Origin: Carnegiea gigantea
Lineage: Eukaryota; Streptophyta; Magnoliopsida; Caryophyllales; Cactaceae
Reading direction: 5' to 3'
NCBI GenBank assembly: GCA_029747015.1
Contig: JAKOGI010000329.1
Coordinates: 439,501-503,500, forward strand
Length of the DNA: 64,000 bases
The first letter of the stretch is position 1, and each line of letters opens with the position of its first letter. The notes below the pieces were generated by a model that did no database searches, was not told the DNA's origin, and worked only from the letters and a program-made list of their open reading frames with translations. The translations under genes were made by a program, and so were the position numbers. This document shows positions 35,041-47,772 of this stretch, in pieces.

Positions 35041-36157
35041 TAGACCTGCCAGTTCGGGTGGGCAGGTTAAATACGGGTTGAGTGTATTTCGATTTACGGG
35101 TTTCGAATCAACCCAATGGGTTTAGATCGCCTTTTCGATGAGGTTTTTTTTTTTCAAAATCAAAAATTTTACATATTTATTACTCAAAATTGTCAGTATT
35201 TAATGAAAAGACATAATAATTGTAATTTCTCAAAAGAATATCAAAAATATTCAAACTTTTTGTTATAATATATGAACATCTTTTATAGGCGGGCAAAGAA
35301 TCAAGCTTCACTTGGTTTTGGGTAGATCGGTCCGTACATTGGAAGAAGGTCAATAGCGAGTCGGCCATTTACAGTGCAGCCCATCTAGAGCATTTTAATG
35401 GGTTGTAGTAGTTTAACTGCTAATAACCTATTTAATAATTTAATATTTTTATTTAACTAACATACTAATGTCCAATCAGGTAAATCTTTATTAAAGGCTA
35501 ACCCCAATACGAATACGACTAGCCGTTTTCGTACAACTAGCATCATAGTTCAAAACTAGTTAGAACAAAAACAAAATAAATTTGAATAAAAGAAGTACAA
35601 GATATTATCTTGTAGTTATAATATCAAAAATTTAAATTATTGCAAATGAATTAATTTAAAAAATAATTAGACATAATTATTTAACTAAGTATATAATGGT
35701 ATGGCTTGCGTATATTTAATGCTTGCCTTCTTTTGAATAAACTTTTTTAAAAGATTACATCGTTATTTTATGCAATTTTATACCAATTTTTAACATTTTT
35801 TAATTTTAAATTTGTGTACGATATTATTTTCAGAGAAAGGAGAAGAAAAAATAAGGTTATTATTGTTTAATTTGTAAATAAATGTAATAGTTATACAATG
35901 TCTTTTTGAACTATTCGATAAAAATGGCTATCCATTATTGTTAAGAGGAATAAATTAGAGAAAAATTTAAAACTAATGATATAATATTCGAGTCAAGTAG
36001 GCAGGTTCCGGTTCAGGTCGGGTTTGACCCGCTAAATTGCGGATTTTTCAGGTTTGGTTTATTTCGGGTTTGGGTCGAGAAAGTCGTGTTCAAAACCCAA
36101 AATTTTCGGGCAAGTCCGGGTCGGATTTTCGGGTTGGGTCAATTTTTTCCAAGTCTA
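35041..36157. mobile_element. Non-autonomous hAT-like DNA transposon
   Basis: The ends are TAGACCTGCC and, inverted, TAGACTTGGA (short imperfect TIR, TAGAC-TG). It is flanked by GTAAAGCC (35033-35040) and GTAAGGCC (36158-36165), an 8-bp TSD with one change. Both ends are rich in CGGGT/GGGTTTCGGG words on one or both strands, a frequent subterminal pattern in plant hAT elements. The middle is AT-rich with no transposase. It lies just downstream of the Tat pol remnant. Confidence 0.85.
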
Positions 36158-36165
36158 GTAAGGCC

Positions 36166-37874
36166 CATAGAATGCCTAATACTATATAAGAAGAAGAAAC
36201 TATGAATGTCTGATTCCACAATGTGGATACATCGGAAGTCCTAACTATTTAACCCATCACTCATTTCTAATGCACGCATTTCTGGCAAAAATAGGAAAAA
36301 GAAAACCCCGTAAAAGAAGAAAAGAGAAAAATGCAAGCAAGATGGACAACTCGCTGATCTAACCTAGAAGATGCCCAGCTAAATAGCATGTGCACTGCTG
36401 ACAATATCCAGGTTAGGCTCCTGGCGGGTTCCAGGTAAGGTTCCAGTAGGAACCAGGCCAAGATCCCTAGGATCTACTAGTAGTCCCTAAAATCTGAGTA
36501 GTTTAAAAAATAGTTTTTAGTTGGATTGGCAATTAGAGGTTCAAGTAATGCTACTAGAAGTTAAAAAAAAAAAAAAAAAAATCGAAAGCTGTAATACTTC
36601 TACTGCCATTAAAAATCTTGAGAAAGCATATAACTTATACTGAACGTCCAAATAGCGTACTACTATACGACATAAATAAAACTTCATTTCATGTACTCTA
36701 AACAGACGCAGAACTAATTCCTAATGTTTATTCAATGTATTCGCTATCTTGACTTGGGACATTTCCTTCTGAGGGGTACAATCCTTACATCCAATTGCAG
36801 GCGAGTAGCTCTTTTCCATTTATTATGCTTTGACGACCCCATAGCATTATCCCTATGTCAAATAGCTTTCCTTGACTCAACGTCACACTCATTCATGCAA
36901 CTCAAGTAATGTTATGAGACTTATGTAAAGTATGGGATAGACGACACGGTAATGATACAATGATGGAGCCAATATTTAACACATGACTTAACATAAGTGG
37001 AGTGATTCCTCCAATTTCTTAGACGGATACAATCCATCACCAAGATAGTTATCCTATGCTCAAATTTCCTTATCAGCCATTCTAGGAAAATTAAGTTCTC
37101 AAGGAAGGACAATGAGATGCAGTAAGGCATTATTTCCTCCATGTGTCATGAATCATCGCACACACCTCCAACAAATTACTGAGCGAATAGGGGTTTCTTC
37201 TTCAACAAGTTCACCCAAATTGCCATAGATGGATCCTTGAACAACCTCCTCCTTTGGAAGATTACGAGGTTAAGCGTGCGTCCACGTTCTTTATAACTTC
37301 AATCAACCAAAGATGCTTTAACAACCAAATGTGCACACTAACAACGCCCAAGAAAAAAAAATAGAAAATAAAAAAGAAGACTTAGCCATAGGCCCAATGG
37401 AACTAGACTAGTCTCCAAGACCTAGTCCTTATACTAAGTAGGTGCAAAAGGCCTATTAAGATCTTGTTTTTTTCCCTCCTTTCTTGATCTTTTTATCTGT
37501 TTTTCTCCTCATGTAACATTTTTTTTGTTTTGCAAAAGATTCAGACTCCATTATTAGTCCTTCAAATCTCGCACCAGACACTGATGCTCCAACATCGAGC
37601 AAAATTCTAGTAATAAGTGCAAAGAGTTTAAGTGTGAATGCTCCAACATCGACCTTAATTATGCAAATATGAAAGAAGCAATGTATCAAAAACAAAAAGG
37701 ATTCATAGTCTACAAGTATGCAAACAAAAACAAATTATTGAAAATAAAATGAAAAGGGTAAAACATGAACCGTCCAAAAAAATTCTAAATATGATGTCCA
37801 TAAAATAGAGAGAAGCAACCCCTTACTAATCATGGTCCTTGTCCTCAAGTGGCTTTTTTATGATTTGAGCTAGG
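36166..37874. other. No gene seen; AT-rich interior of older repeat
   Basis: An A-run lies at about 36563-36580. GCTCCAACATCGA occurs twice (about 37586 and 37640). No coding match was found. It may be the untranslated right part of the Tat-like element. Confidence 0.4.
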
Positions 37875-38204
37875 GTGGTGCAGGAAAACTGGAGCACAGC
37901 AAACAAGAGTCCACTGAGTGCTGTGGAAGTTGGAACTCAGACACAGGTTGTTCGAGAGCACCTGCCCACGAGTGTCGTGGGATCTCAAAGTTATTGGGAA
38001 GTGGTAGATAGCCCAAATCTTGTAAAAACCACATGCCATAACCTAGGTGACCACCATAGTTTAGCAGTGGCGGATGAGATGAGTAGGAGCCTACAACACT
38101 CAGCATCCTCTAAGGTAAGGTACCTTTATGCAAAAGAATATGATGTCCCCACTGCGCGCCAGAAAAAGGGGCTTGACTTTGTTGCCCCACCTAATGAGTT
38201 GTAG
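37875..38204 (+). CDS. Unrecognised open frame, 109 codons
   Basis: This frame is open from an apparent alternative or ATG-poor start to a stop at 38204. The product would be about 109 residues, hydrophilic, with no signal peptide, membrane segment or motif I recognise. The opposite strand is also open for much of the length, which suggests the composition rather than selection keeps it open. Most likely chance or a piece of an old element. Confidence 0.15.
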   Translation: MVQENWSTANKSPLSAVEVGTQTQVVREHLPTSVVGSQSYWEVVDSPNLVKTTCHNLGDHHSLAVADEMSRSLQHSASSKVRYLYAKEYDVPTARQKKGLDFVAPPNEL

Positions 38205-39489
38205 GCACTTACCACAGGGATGTTAGCAACTAGGAGGATAGAGTCTCATGTGTGGGATATGCAGCTATTGCTTTCCCTAAAGACTGTGGACAAGGCTGCA
38301 ACCCCTTCGTAAGGAAAGTATCTTGGCGACGGCATCCAAAAGCTTCTTGTGACATACATTGAATTGGAAAAAAAAGAAAAGAAATAATCGTGAACAATAG
38401 ATGGAAAAAGCTGGGTTGAGTTAGTTCTACCTTAACTACGTTATCCCCTTAATAATAACTAGACTATTTCCTGATCCAACGAATAGTGTCTTTGAGTGCA
38501 GCCACTACTTAGGTCTTTGCTATGCACTCGTCCAAATTAAACCTACAAAGGAAATAGGGAATTCTAAGAACAGAAATGAGCAAAAAGAAAGGGCTAAAAG
38601 GAATAATGATAAAGAAAAAGTGCCAGCCATTGCTAGTTTAGAGAAATAATCTACAATGCAGGGATGACGGCATCCCTAACCTCCTCATGCTCCTAGGATT
38701 GCTACACCCCAAAGGTGCCAGTGTAGCTCACCTCACCTCTTGTCAATGGCATATCCTTCGGGTGCTACATAAATAGACCATTATATTCAACAAAACAGGA
38801 ATAGTGAAACGAAAGTACTACAAATGAGAATAAGCAAACTAGGTGCTTACATTAGGAGTAGCAGGAGACATTAGGTACTCTTGATCATACACATCGTGAT
38901 CCCCTATACTAGATGGTAAACATCATCTTCCTTACCAAGTTGCTCGAAAATAAGAGAGGATGTGAGAACGGTTCAAAGACATAGAGGCTTCAATCACGGA
39001 GGGGCCCTTGAGCCGGGGACCAATTAGTGGTTAACTCGCTCGCCAGGGGACCAATTAGTGATTAACTCGCTCGCTAGTGCACTAAACATACTTAAAAGAC
39101 CAACAATGAGGACAATAAAATGAGAGAAAGCTTAGGTTTAACCAATGCAAGTGGAAGTAGCCTTAGCATCCACCTAAGGATCCTAGATCTCCTAAAGCAA
39201 AATAGAAAGCCAACATTTTAAGATTTCAAGAGAAAGGATGTTAGACAAAGTAAAGGAAGTGTTGTTACATCCCCAATAGGTTGGCCATTCAAGGCCATCC
39301 TGAAGCAATTTATGTCATTAATGGTGGAAATTTCACTTATACGATTGCTGTGGGTCCATCATTTCATGAAAAGCACTCGTTTAGCACCTTTAGCACTAGG
39401 AGGAATCTTAGGGAAGTGCTCCAGAAACTAATTGTGATAAGAGGAAAAAAACAAAAAACACAATGGTAAGCTAAAGCACTTTAATAGAT
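38205..39489. other. Decayed DNA left of the second PMD remnant
   Basis: If the PMD gene on the minus strand is like the one at 9645-12650, this would be its C-terminal part and tail, but I could not read a convincing match. Confidence 0.35.
39015..39077. repeat. Tandem pair, about 31 bp each
   Basis: GGGGACCAATTAGTGGTTAA and GGGACCAATTAGTGATTAA each continue with CTCGCTCGC(C/T)AG. Two changes separate the two units. Confidence 0.85.
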
Positions 39490-40290
39490 GAACAAAACAA
39501 GCAAGCGAAGCCTACCTTGAGCACCTTCTAGAATAACCTCCAAGGTCGCCACAAGGAAGTTCTCTCCATCCTGTCCAAAGATGCTCACATGTACTTGAGG
39601 AGAGTAGTAAAATTTGTGGTGACCTAGTCTAGAGTGTCTAGCATCGCCACATCCTCTAGATTCACTATCGAGTGCAAGTGCAGTAGTTACCCTTGTCAGA
39701 AAACATCGTGAAACCTAAAAGGTATGTCACAACCTTCTCACAAGAAAAGCCATCTAAGGGTCCCACGATACCTCTGTGGTCAATAAGTACAGAAAAGAGT
39801 TAGACTTGATAGGCTTCCTCTCAGCTGGAGACCCGAACATCTCAACATGGTTCGACCTCTCCAGCTCAATGTCTGGGTAGTACATCAACGCGCTCGACTG
39901 GACGGGAACCTCGGTCAGTGTATAAAAGTCTATGGGGGTCATCATCATCTCGCCTAGGAGAAAGTAAAAGATGTTAGAAAACCTCTCAATCAAAACCCTT
40001 ACAAGGTAATTATCAATTGCCTATCGGGCCCCACATACATTGATCAGATGGTTGAAGCCACCATGTATCACTGTTGTCTGAACGATGATAGGATGTCTCT
40101 CATAAAGATTCTCAATATCTTTTAGATTCCCGTACCCTTCCATAAACTCCTTATTTAATAAAAGAAAAAATGAAAGCAAGCTCATCTGATTGACTTCTAG
40201 AAAATTTAAGAGTTAGCAAAAATCCTATCCGCATACAAAATAAGAAAAGAACTTACCATACCTTATCGGGCGATTATAGAAATACCTTGG
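39490..40290 (-). pseudogene. Second antisense PMD remnant
   Basis: On the minus strand from about 40150 the text reads HPIIVQTTVIHGGFNHLI, then after a stop VRVLIERFSNIFYFLLGEM and MMTPIDFYTLTEVPV. This is the start of a PMD-type domain, in which a family-specific GEM-TPxDFYxLT-P signature follows the first helix pair. An acidic stretch (DIELERSNHVEMFGSP) follows. The frame is broken by stops near 40038 and at 39754. This copy is divergent from the PMD gene at 9645-12650, so it represents a separate capture or an older branch. Confidence 0.55.
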
Positions 40291-40379
40291 TGCTTACATT
40301 CCGAGTAAAAAAAGCTAGAGGTGTCAATCCATCTGCTAGGGGATGAGGAACTAGCCCCATAATCACCCTCTTGGGTGAC

Positions 40380-41667
40380 TGCTAGGGCTGTAAGCATACA
40401 GTGATGTTACAGCAAATCAATGTCGCCTTCCATAAGGACTAGGTTGATCTATAGGGCTTTACCCCATTAAGATAGGTTAAGCAAGTCAAGAGTTAAGGCT
40501 TAAAACTAAACTAATCTAATATCTAATCTAAGGGATAAACAATCAAGGGATTTAATCAAATTGAGCAATTTTCCAACTCAAGAATTAATCAAATGCCTCT
40601 TCCTTAGATGGGTAATTCCAAAACCGATAATTGAATTTTCGAACCCCAATTTCAAGATGGAATGAAATTTTTAAATCCAATCAACTAGAATCTTTCAAGG
40701 GTTTTTAATTAATCTAATATCATTAAGAACGCGATTATCAAATTTAAGGGTTTCTTAAATATTGAGTCTTTCTCAAGAACCCAGCACACTTAAGTCAACT
40801 ATTAGTTTTCTAACCTCTAATTTTACCTTTCAACTCTTCACCAAATGTCTAAAACAAACAAGAAATCATTCAAGTTTCCTACTAACAAATTAACATCTAA
40901 GTTCAATAGAATAAACCCACATATCAAAAGCACTTTTAGATCAAAATAAGAATTTATTCGTTCACAATAATTTAACTCAATTCCAAGATTAACAATAAAA
41001 AACTTAATATAAAAATCAACAATAATTTAAAAGCATAAAAGTCCAAGGAGAAAAGAGAAGAGAAGTGAGAGGAATTGCTCAGTGGATGCGTGCTTATAGA
41101 TGCAAACCCGACGCAGAATCCTTGTAAATCTTCAGCTTCAAATTACTCTCAACTCTCTCTAATCCAAATCCTAACTAATTGATCGATTATAGTGAAGTGG
41201 AAGGGGGATGAAATAAGGCTGAAAACAGCCCTTTTATCGCGAAAATGCTACAGTTGAGTGCAAAAACCTCTTGGAAGTCGAAGAACCACGAAAAAACATG
41301 ACAATCCGGGGGAAAGTGGTCCCCCACAAACCGTAGGCACCAGCACAGATAGACGGTGGTGGCCACTGGTCATATTGGTTCTCCTCTTTTGCTCAGTTGC
41401 TTCGCTTGAATCCCCCTGGATCGTGGCACTGGCCACGATATGCCCATATTGGGTGTCCTTTGCCATGTACTTTAATCCTCAAGGCCTCAAAAATCATTAT
41501 TCTACCAACATAGTTTGGCTCACAGGGACAAAATCTACAAAAATCTCGCAAAACAACAAAACCCAGCATAATAGTAGGAATAAGGGCATAAATCGTACTA
41601 TAAGCATATTAATCCTCTAAAATGACTCCCAAACACTCATAAAACCCTATACAGATATGACATTTAT
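40380..41667 (-). repeat. Minus-strand LTR of a Tat/Athila-like gypsy element
   Basis: On the minus strand it starts near TATAAATGTCAT and ends ATGCTTACAGCCCTAGCA, which aligns to the GTGCGCTTGTAGGCCTATCA end of the solo LTR at 8307-9639. The body shares CT-rich leader text (AGAGAGTTGAGAGTAATTTG) with the two solo LTRs. To its right AGGACAAGCAAAGGTTTAAG on the minus strand is the usual signature before a 3' LTR, so this is the 3' LTR of a minus-strand element rather than a solo LTR. No TSD was found. Confidence 0.65.
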
Positions 41668-43951
41668 AATTCACCCATGCTTAAACCTTTGCTTGTCCTC
41701 CAGAAATACTAGAGAAACCCGATAAGGGGAGATGCATCTATGACTCAAAAATATAACAACCTTCTTAAAGTAGGCAAGTCATAGCATATCACAAGCAAAA
41801 ATAGCAATCAATGGCAACCCTAAATAGAGCACAAGACATTGCAAAATTAGGCGGATGAGAAGGTTTTAAAAGAAGTATGAGACCACAAGCTCGATACCAA
41901 ACTGGATCACCCGCAAAGAACCACAAAGTACATCATGCAAGCACATGGAATTGGACAGAGCCAAATGAATTGGTAGCACCTCACTTTTGAGAAATGTGGA
42001 TCACTCTACTCATGTGCTTAAAATATAGAATGGGTTCACCCAAGACTCATTCCAAAGATGCAAACTATCATATGTTTGTAAAGGCTCTCAAATTCTTCAC
42101 CACTGAGAATGCAATGTGCACATACAATTAAGAGGACTTTACATAAGTTACAGCTGGGCCAAAACGGGTTAAGGGAAAGTAGTTGACTAATACACTTGGG
42201 TAATATGGAGCTATGTAGCCAAGTGACTAGTAAATAACCAACAAGCCACTAAGTAACTATGAAGTTTATCAACTCTCCAAACCCTAACAATTCAATGAAT
42301 GTACCCTAATGAATCATGTAGGACATGAGTTGACTAATAAGAAACACAAGCTATTTACATGCCCAATGTCAATCACTTACTCGCTTTTGTTTTCTTCTTT
42401 TTTTCCCTTCAACATTACATTTTTTTACTTTTTGTTTTTTTGTGTTATTTTGAGAAAAGAAATGAAAATTGCAATTATTGAAAGGTATAGGATCACTAAC
42501 TGGTAACTCACAACCAAATACATATATGTACAACCAAAATAAGAGGGAACAAAAGCAAATGCTCAATAACATCAATCCGTCAGCAAACCAACATATCAAT
42601 GCCACCTTAAACTCAAATACCCCCAAAATCACCCACTACATAGATGAAGGATCATCCATAAACCTAGCTTAAAGGTTGGGAACATGTGTATGCCCAAAGG
42701 TCAAGATGAAGGGATCATAATAAAGAAAAGGACTACACCTCAAAGGGGGTAGCAAAGTTAAATAAACAAGTAAAACAAGGGTGGGCTATTTGGCTATCTG
42801 ACTAAAATTTTCAAAGAAGTAATGTCTCTACCATATCATCAACTATATACATGCGAATGTGGTTTTAAACAAGAATCTAGAAAAGTTCTAGAAATGCAAT
42901 ATGAAAGAGCCACACATATGAAAGAAACATGAGACTAAATACAATGAATTAGTTAAAAGAATAATCAATGTCTAACGAGGTATCTACAAAAGTTTCAATT
43001 AATTGATATAATGAAGCTTATATGCAAACATTAGTGCCAAAAACTCTAGGGGGTAATGAAATCTCAAGCAAGAAAAGGGTCAAAATAAGGAATATTAACA
43101 AAAGCTTTAAAACTTTTAGCACTAAAAGGGATTACACATAAGGAGTTACTCAAGCCTATGAAAGCCATTTGGCTTGACAAAAACATCATTGGAGGGCACC
43201 TCAAACCAATCCACAACATCCCGACATACAATCCTATATGCAAATTTGGACACAGCTAAATGCAAAAACACTAATGCAAACAAAAACAAACCTAAAACTA
43301 CATGGTCTCACAAGTACGCAACTATAAAAAAAAAAATGGAAAACATAAAACTACCCTTCCCCATGCTTGCATAAAGCATTATTATTCAAAGAAAACAAAG
43401 TAAGAGAGGTGAAAGGGAACAAAACATAATGATCTCACCTAGTTAGGTACATGATGCACCTAAGCTAAGGCCTCATTGTAAATGGGGCAAATGCAACATC
43501 AGCCACTCCATCACAACTTCAAAACACAACTCGACAAATCAGATGCTGCCAAATCACTTAGGAGCTTATCAGACACCTGGGACCACAATTAAGAGAACAC
43601 AAGCTAAGAGGCAATAATAAAAATCACACCAAAGACAACAAGTATCTTCTTAACCTCAGCAGAGGCGGCAGAAAAATTGTAGGAAGGATTAAAGAACATA
43701 GTCAACATGACTTTCCTAGGCAAGCCTCCTAGGCATATACAATAAGGGTCAATGGAGAGATTATACCCTTTAAAGCAACCTAGGGACACAAAATTATCGA
43801 CATTCTCACCAAGCATACCAAACATGGTATCCTCATAGCTAGAATCAACATTACCATTATAAATCATGAGATTATTAATGGATGCATCAATGTAGTACTT
43901 GGGGGAAGAAGAGAGTAATGGACAAAGAGGGAAAACATAGGAACGATCAAG
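41668..43951 (-). other. 3' interior of the minus-strand gypsy element, truncated
   Basis: It begins next to the LTR with a PPT-like stretch and runs up to the border of the Athila LTR at 43952, which probably truncated it. No pol domain is visible. The minus-strand open frame 43604-43867 (87 codons) has no recognisable domain. The rest is A-rich spacer text typical of post-pol untranslated regions. Confidence 0.4.
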
Positions 43952-45288
43952 TGATAAACTCCATTTTCACCCTTTTTGAAACCACTTTTGATCCCTTCTC
44001 CCAATTATTTCTGTATTAAATCGCAATGTGAAACGATTGAATCGACCTCCGTTACCTTGAATTTGCTCATATATGATATTTCATGTTATTCATGAGTTTT
44101 TGCTGGAAGAAAAGAAGAAAACCTGCTAATACTGGTTGAAAGGAGGGCCAAGATGATGAATTTTTAGCCAAGGAAGAGGTTGGATGGGTCCAAAGGATCG
44201 GCATGGGGACCCCATGCTAGGAAGCCCGGTCGTGTTGCGGCAGCATCTCAGTAGCAGTTGTCCAGAGAAGTGGCATGGTGCCACCGTGTCAAGTGGCACG
44301 ACCATGCCACTTTATTTCTGTACGATTAATTTGTTTTCGCGGCAGTTTTTTGGAGGCATAGCTTGTAACTTCTTGAGATCTCTCAAGAAGAGGCACTTTT
44401 AGACTTTTCAGTTCTGAATACTTTCACAAACTTTTAGACATTGGATTGGAGTTTAATTGAGTACGAATTTGTGTGACTGATCTTGGTGATCAATTGAAGT
44501 ACGTTTTCTTTCATCCTTCTCTTGCGCTTTTTAATTAAAGTTTGCATCCTTCGTGATGTCTTCTAAATTTTTGTTCTTGTTTACGATTATCAATATGGTT
44601 AGAGGCTAATCTATTAGTCTTGGAGTGGGAGTAGCCCCTATTTTATGAAATTGAATCATGCTTTAGGTTTTTGTGAATCATGCCTATCATTGCAATTGGA
44701 AATCTTGCCTAGTACATCAAGTATTTGTTGGGTTGCTTAAGAGAGTCTTATTTATTATTCTTAATTAGGGTTTATGAGATGAATGAAAGTTGAATCCTTG
44801 ATCCAGTGCGACTTCATGAGTGATTGATATTCCTGGCGCGAAAATAGTTAGGATTTCAATTGGGAATATTGGATTACTTAATCTTGTGACCTTGATAATC
44901 TTAGTTTCATGAAAGTAGATAACTAGAATTAATTCATTCAGTTTATTAACATTCAAGAGAGGCTTAGATGCACTTTTAATTATAATGCTTTCCACTTTGA
45001 TTATTTTCATGGGCAGGTTTGCATGACCTAGTTTATAATTCATTTAGCATAATAGTGTGGTGAATTCCAATCCAGGACCATTGCCATTATTGAATTAGAC
45101 AATTCATTAGTTTTCAGCAGAATAGTACTGCTAGTTAGCAACATTCAACTAAAGTAAACTTTTGCCTAAATTGAGTGTTAGAAGTTGAATTGGGTGATTG
45201 GAAGCAAGTTCCCTGTGAATACGACCTATACTTGTCGGTTTCAGGCTACACCTAAGCCGTGAACTTGTGGTAACAATTTCAGACAACA
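43952..45288 (+). repeat. 5' LTR of the Athila-like element
   Basis: It starts TGATAAACTCC and ends near AGACAACA, just before the PBS. It holds a GGCATGGTGCCACCGTGTCA type block near 44270-44310, with self-complementary GGCACG/CGTGCC words that recur at 50965-51060. The 1337 bp are non-coding. The right border is set by the PBS, because the end is not a perfect inverse of the start. Confidence 0.7.
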
Positions 45289-45290
45289 AA

Positions 45291-45314
45291 TTTTTAGTAT
45301 TATTGCTAGGGAAC
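45291..45314 (+). other. Primer-binding site, heavily mutated
   Basis: TTTTTAGTATTATTGCTAGG then GAAC aligns to the usual Athila-type TTTTTGGCGCCGTTGCCGGG then GAAC. All six differences are transitions at C/G positions of the expected sequence. Confidence 0.65.
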
Positions 45315-45554
45315 TTGTTTATTTTAACATTGGAAGCGACTAAAACACTCTAGATTAGGCTTTTTCTTTTCCTTTTTCTTTTTCTCCTTGCTTTTTGAAC
45401 CTTGCTTGGACTTGCTTACGCTTGATGTAGTTTTTGTCTTTGTATGCATAGGCACAGTCAGAGGAATCAACAACTCATTCCTTTTGACCCATAGATAGAA
45501 GCCACTACACGGAAACAAAGTGGTGTGGGAAATAAGCAACAAGCGTAAGTGACT

Positions 45555-46946
45555 ATGGCTGAAAGAGATCCTAAGGTACTGTAGGACTACATCCTACAGC
45601 AAGCGACATACATCACCTCCTCCATTGTGAACCCAGCCATTGAAGTAAACAACTTTGAGTTGCCACCACACTCATTTCATTCATGGAGAAGGACCAGTAT
45701 TATACGATCATGCTTTACGGGTCTCCGTTGATGCAATTAGGCTAAGGCTCTTCCCCTTTTCACTGACAGACAGAGCCAGTGACTGGCTTTGTAATGAGAA
45801 GCCCAATTCGTTCACCACCTGGGAGGCCCTTTCAAAAGCCTTCCTTAGCAAGCACTTTCCCATGGCTAAGACCACTAAGTTAAGAGTAGAAATCACCTTC
45901 TTCTTTTAACGTAGCAATGAATCCTTATATGAGGCACAGAAGAGGTTCAAAGATCTTCATTGCCAATGCCCCCACCATGGAGCGCCTGACTGGCTCCTAA
46001 TCCAAGCCTTCTATAATGGATTGGACCAGTCCTTAAAGATGTCCTCTAACAACTATCACTAGTCTAGTGAGAGAGTGACCCTAAAGAGGACCCGTTGGGG
46101 TTTATTGAGTGGACGTTGTGGACTTGCTTGCCAGCAAGGTAGATACTCTAGCATAGTGATTTGATAGGCTTGGGATTCCTTCTCCAGGGACTTTAGCGGG
46201 GAGTTCTTCAGGTGCAATGTACAAGATTAGGGCTTTATGTGAAATATGTGGCATTCATGGCTACATTACTGCTGGGTGTTAATTCACTTTTCAAGGAGTT
46301 AAGCATGCTAATGCTATGTCAAACTTCTACCCACGCCCACAAAATAACCCCTACTTAAACATTTACAAGCTCGGTTAGAGCAATCACCTAAATTTCTCCT
46401 ACAGCAACAACAACCCCATTCCACCCAATGCCACTCAACTTCAACCCCTTCATTTCCAAAAAAGGGCTCCTTATACTGCACCTACCCAACAACAACCTTC
46501 TCAACCCAAGTCCAATCTGGAGTGTCTTATAGAGCACTTCATAACGACCAGACCAAGACTAATGAGGCACTTGGTGAGTCGGTTAGTCAATTGAACTCTA
46601 AATTTGAGACTATTACCACTCGCTAGAAGATGATGGAGAGCTAGATTGCCCAGATTGCATAGCAGGTGAGACATTTGTCTAGGCCCTAGGGGTACCTACT
46701 AGGTTAACTTGAGACTAAGCCCAAAGGTCAGATAAATCCCATCACATTGTGGAGTGACAAGAAGTTAGAGTCTCTTCAAATACCTATGCGAGAGGACAGG
46801 TGGGAGGTTGATAATGATGATGGTGTTAAGAAGGAGGTCCTGATTAAAACTCCAAGTGAGAAGGTCCATGCTGAGAAGCCCAAGGAGGTTCGAGCTGAGC
46901 ATGTTTCACCCCAAGTGAAGTCTTACAAGCCTCCCGTTCCATATCC
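45555..46946 (+). pseudogene. Athila gag remnant
   Basis: An ATG at 45555 starts MAERDPKVL, followed at once by a stop. The Retrotrans_gag core is readable at 45730-46020: DAIRLRLFPFSLTDRASDWL, SFTTWEALSKAFLSKHFP, then ESLYEAQKRFKDLHCQCPHH, LLIQAFYNGL. Stops separate these blocks. A Cys-rich region near 46230-46290 is too decayed to call a zinc knuckle. The Lys/Glu-rich linker at 46747-46946 is still open. Gag cannot be full length. Confidence 0.75.
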
Positions 46947-46956
46947 TTAGAGGCTA

Positions 46957-47527
46957 GTGAAGGCTAAGGATGAACAAAAGTATAGGAAGTTCCTCGAGAT
47001 GTTAAAGAAGTTTCAGATCAATATTCCCTTTTTGGATGCTATCACTGCCATGCCCTCCTATGCTGAATTCTTGAAGGATCTGCTTTCTACTAAAGGGAAG
47101 TTGCTTGAGAATGCTACAGTGTCTCTCACAGAGGAGTGCAATACTATCATTAAAAATAGGCTCCCTTCTAAGCTTTCGAACCCAGGAAACTTCTCCATCC
47201 TTTGTTCAGTTAGGGATGCGACTATTAGCAGGGCATTATGTGATCTCGAGGCTTAGTATGAACCTCATGCCCTACTCCATATGTAAGAAGTTGCAAGTAG
47301 GGGATCTGAAACCCACTACCATCTCTTTGCAGCTAGCGGACAGATCCATCAAGTGCCCTATGGGTATTCTTGTGGATGTCCCACTACAAGTGGGCAAGTT
47401 CTTCATCCCATGTGATTTTGTCATTATGGAAATGGAGGAGGACTCCGGCATCCTAATCATCTTTAGGAGACCTTTTTTTGCTATTGCAGGAGCAATGATA
47501 AATGTGAAGAATGACCACTCTAGATGA
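46957..47527 (+). pseudogene. Athila protease remnant with a frameshift at the active site
   Basis: The N-terminal part (FLEMLKKFQINIPFLDAITA, YAEFLKDLLSTKGKL, then SILCSVRDATISRALCDLEA) is followed by a stop at 47254-47256. The next frame picks up exactly there with SMNLMPYSICKKLQVGDLKP and ends in GILIIFRRPFFAIAGAMINV. The catalytic DLGAS-type motif is therefore split: Gly reads Glu and the frame slips within the motif (47241-47262). The fold before and after is intact in sequence, so the damage is small but fatal. Confidence 0.8.
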
Positions 47528-47772
47528 CTCATGCTGCAGAGTTGTCGTGTTAGAGGGAGTACTTAATTAGGAGGCCAATACTTGTGATTATCTGGGGGGC
47601 CCATTAGAGGCTACTTTGATCGACTACCATGTGACTAGCTCCCATTCGAGAGAGAAAGAGGAGTATGCTGTGCTTCTCAATGAGTCCATTTCTTATCCGC
47701 ATAGGCAGTTCCCTAAGGAAGTTCTTAGTGTGGAGGAGCCCACCTCCAAAGAGTAGCAGAAGTGCCCACCAA

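Noticed and set aside
22800..41667. The two minus-strand LTRs (22800-24079 and 40380-41667) as ends of one element
   Set aside because: The first has its own perfect TSD (GGAGA) and sits inside another element's LTR, so it is a solo LTR; the DNA between holds plus-strand elements and a hAT.
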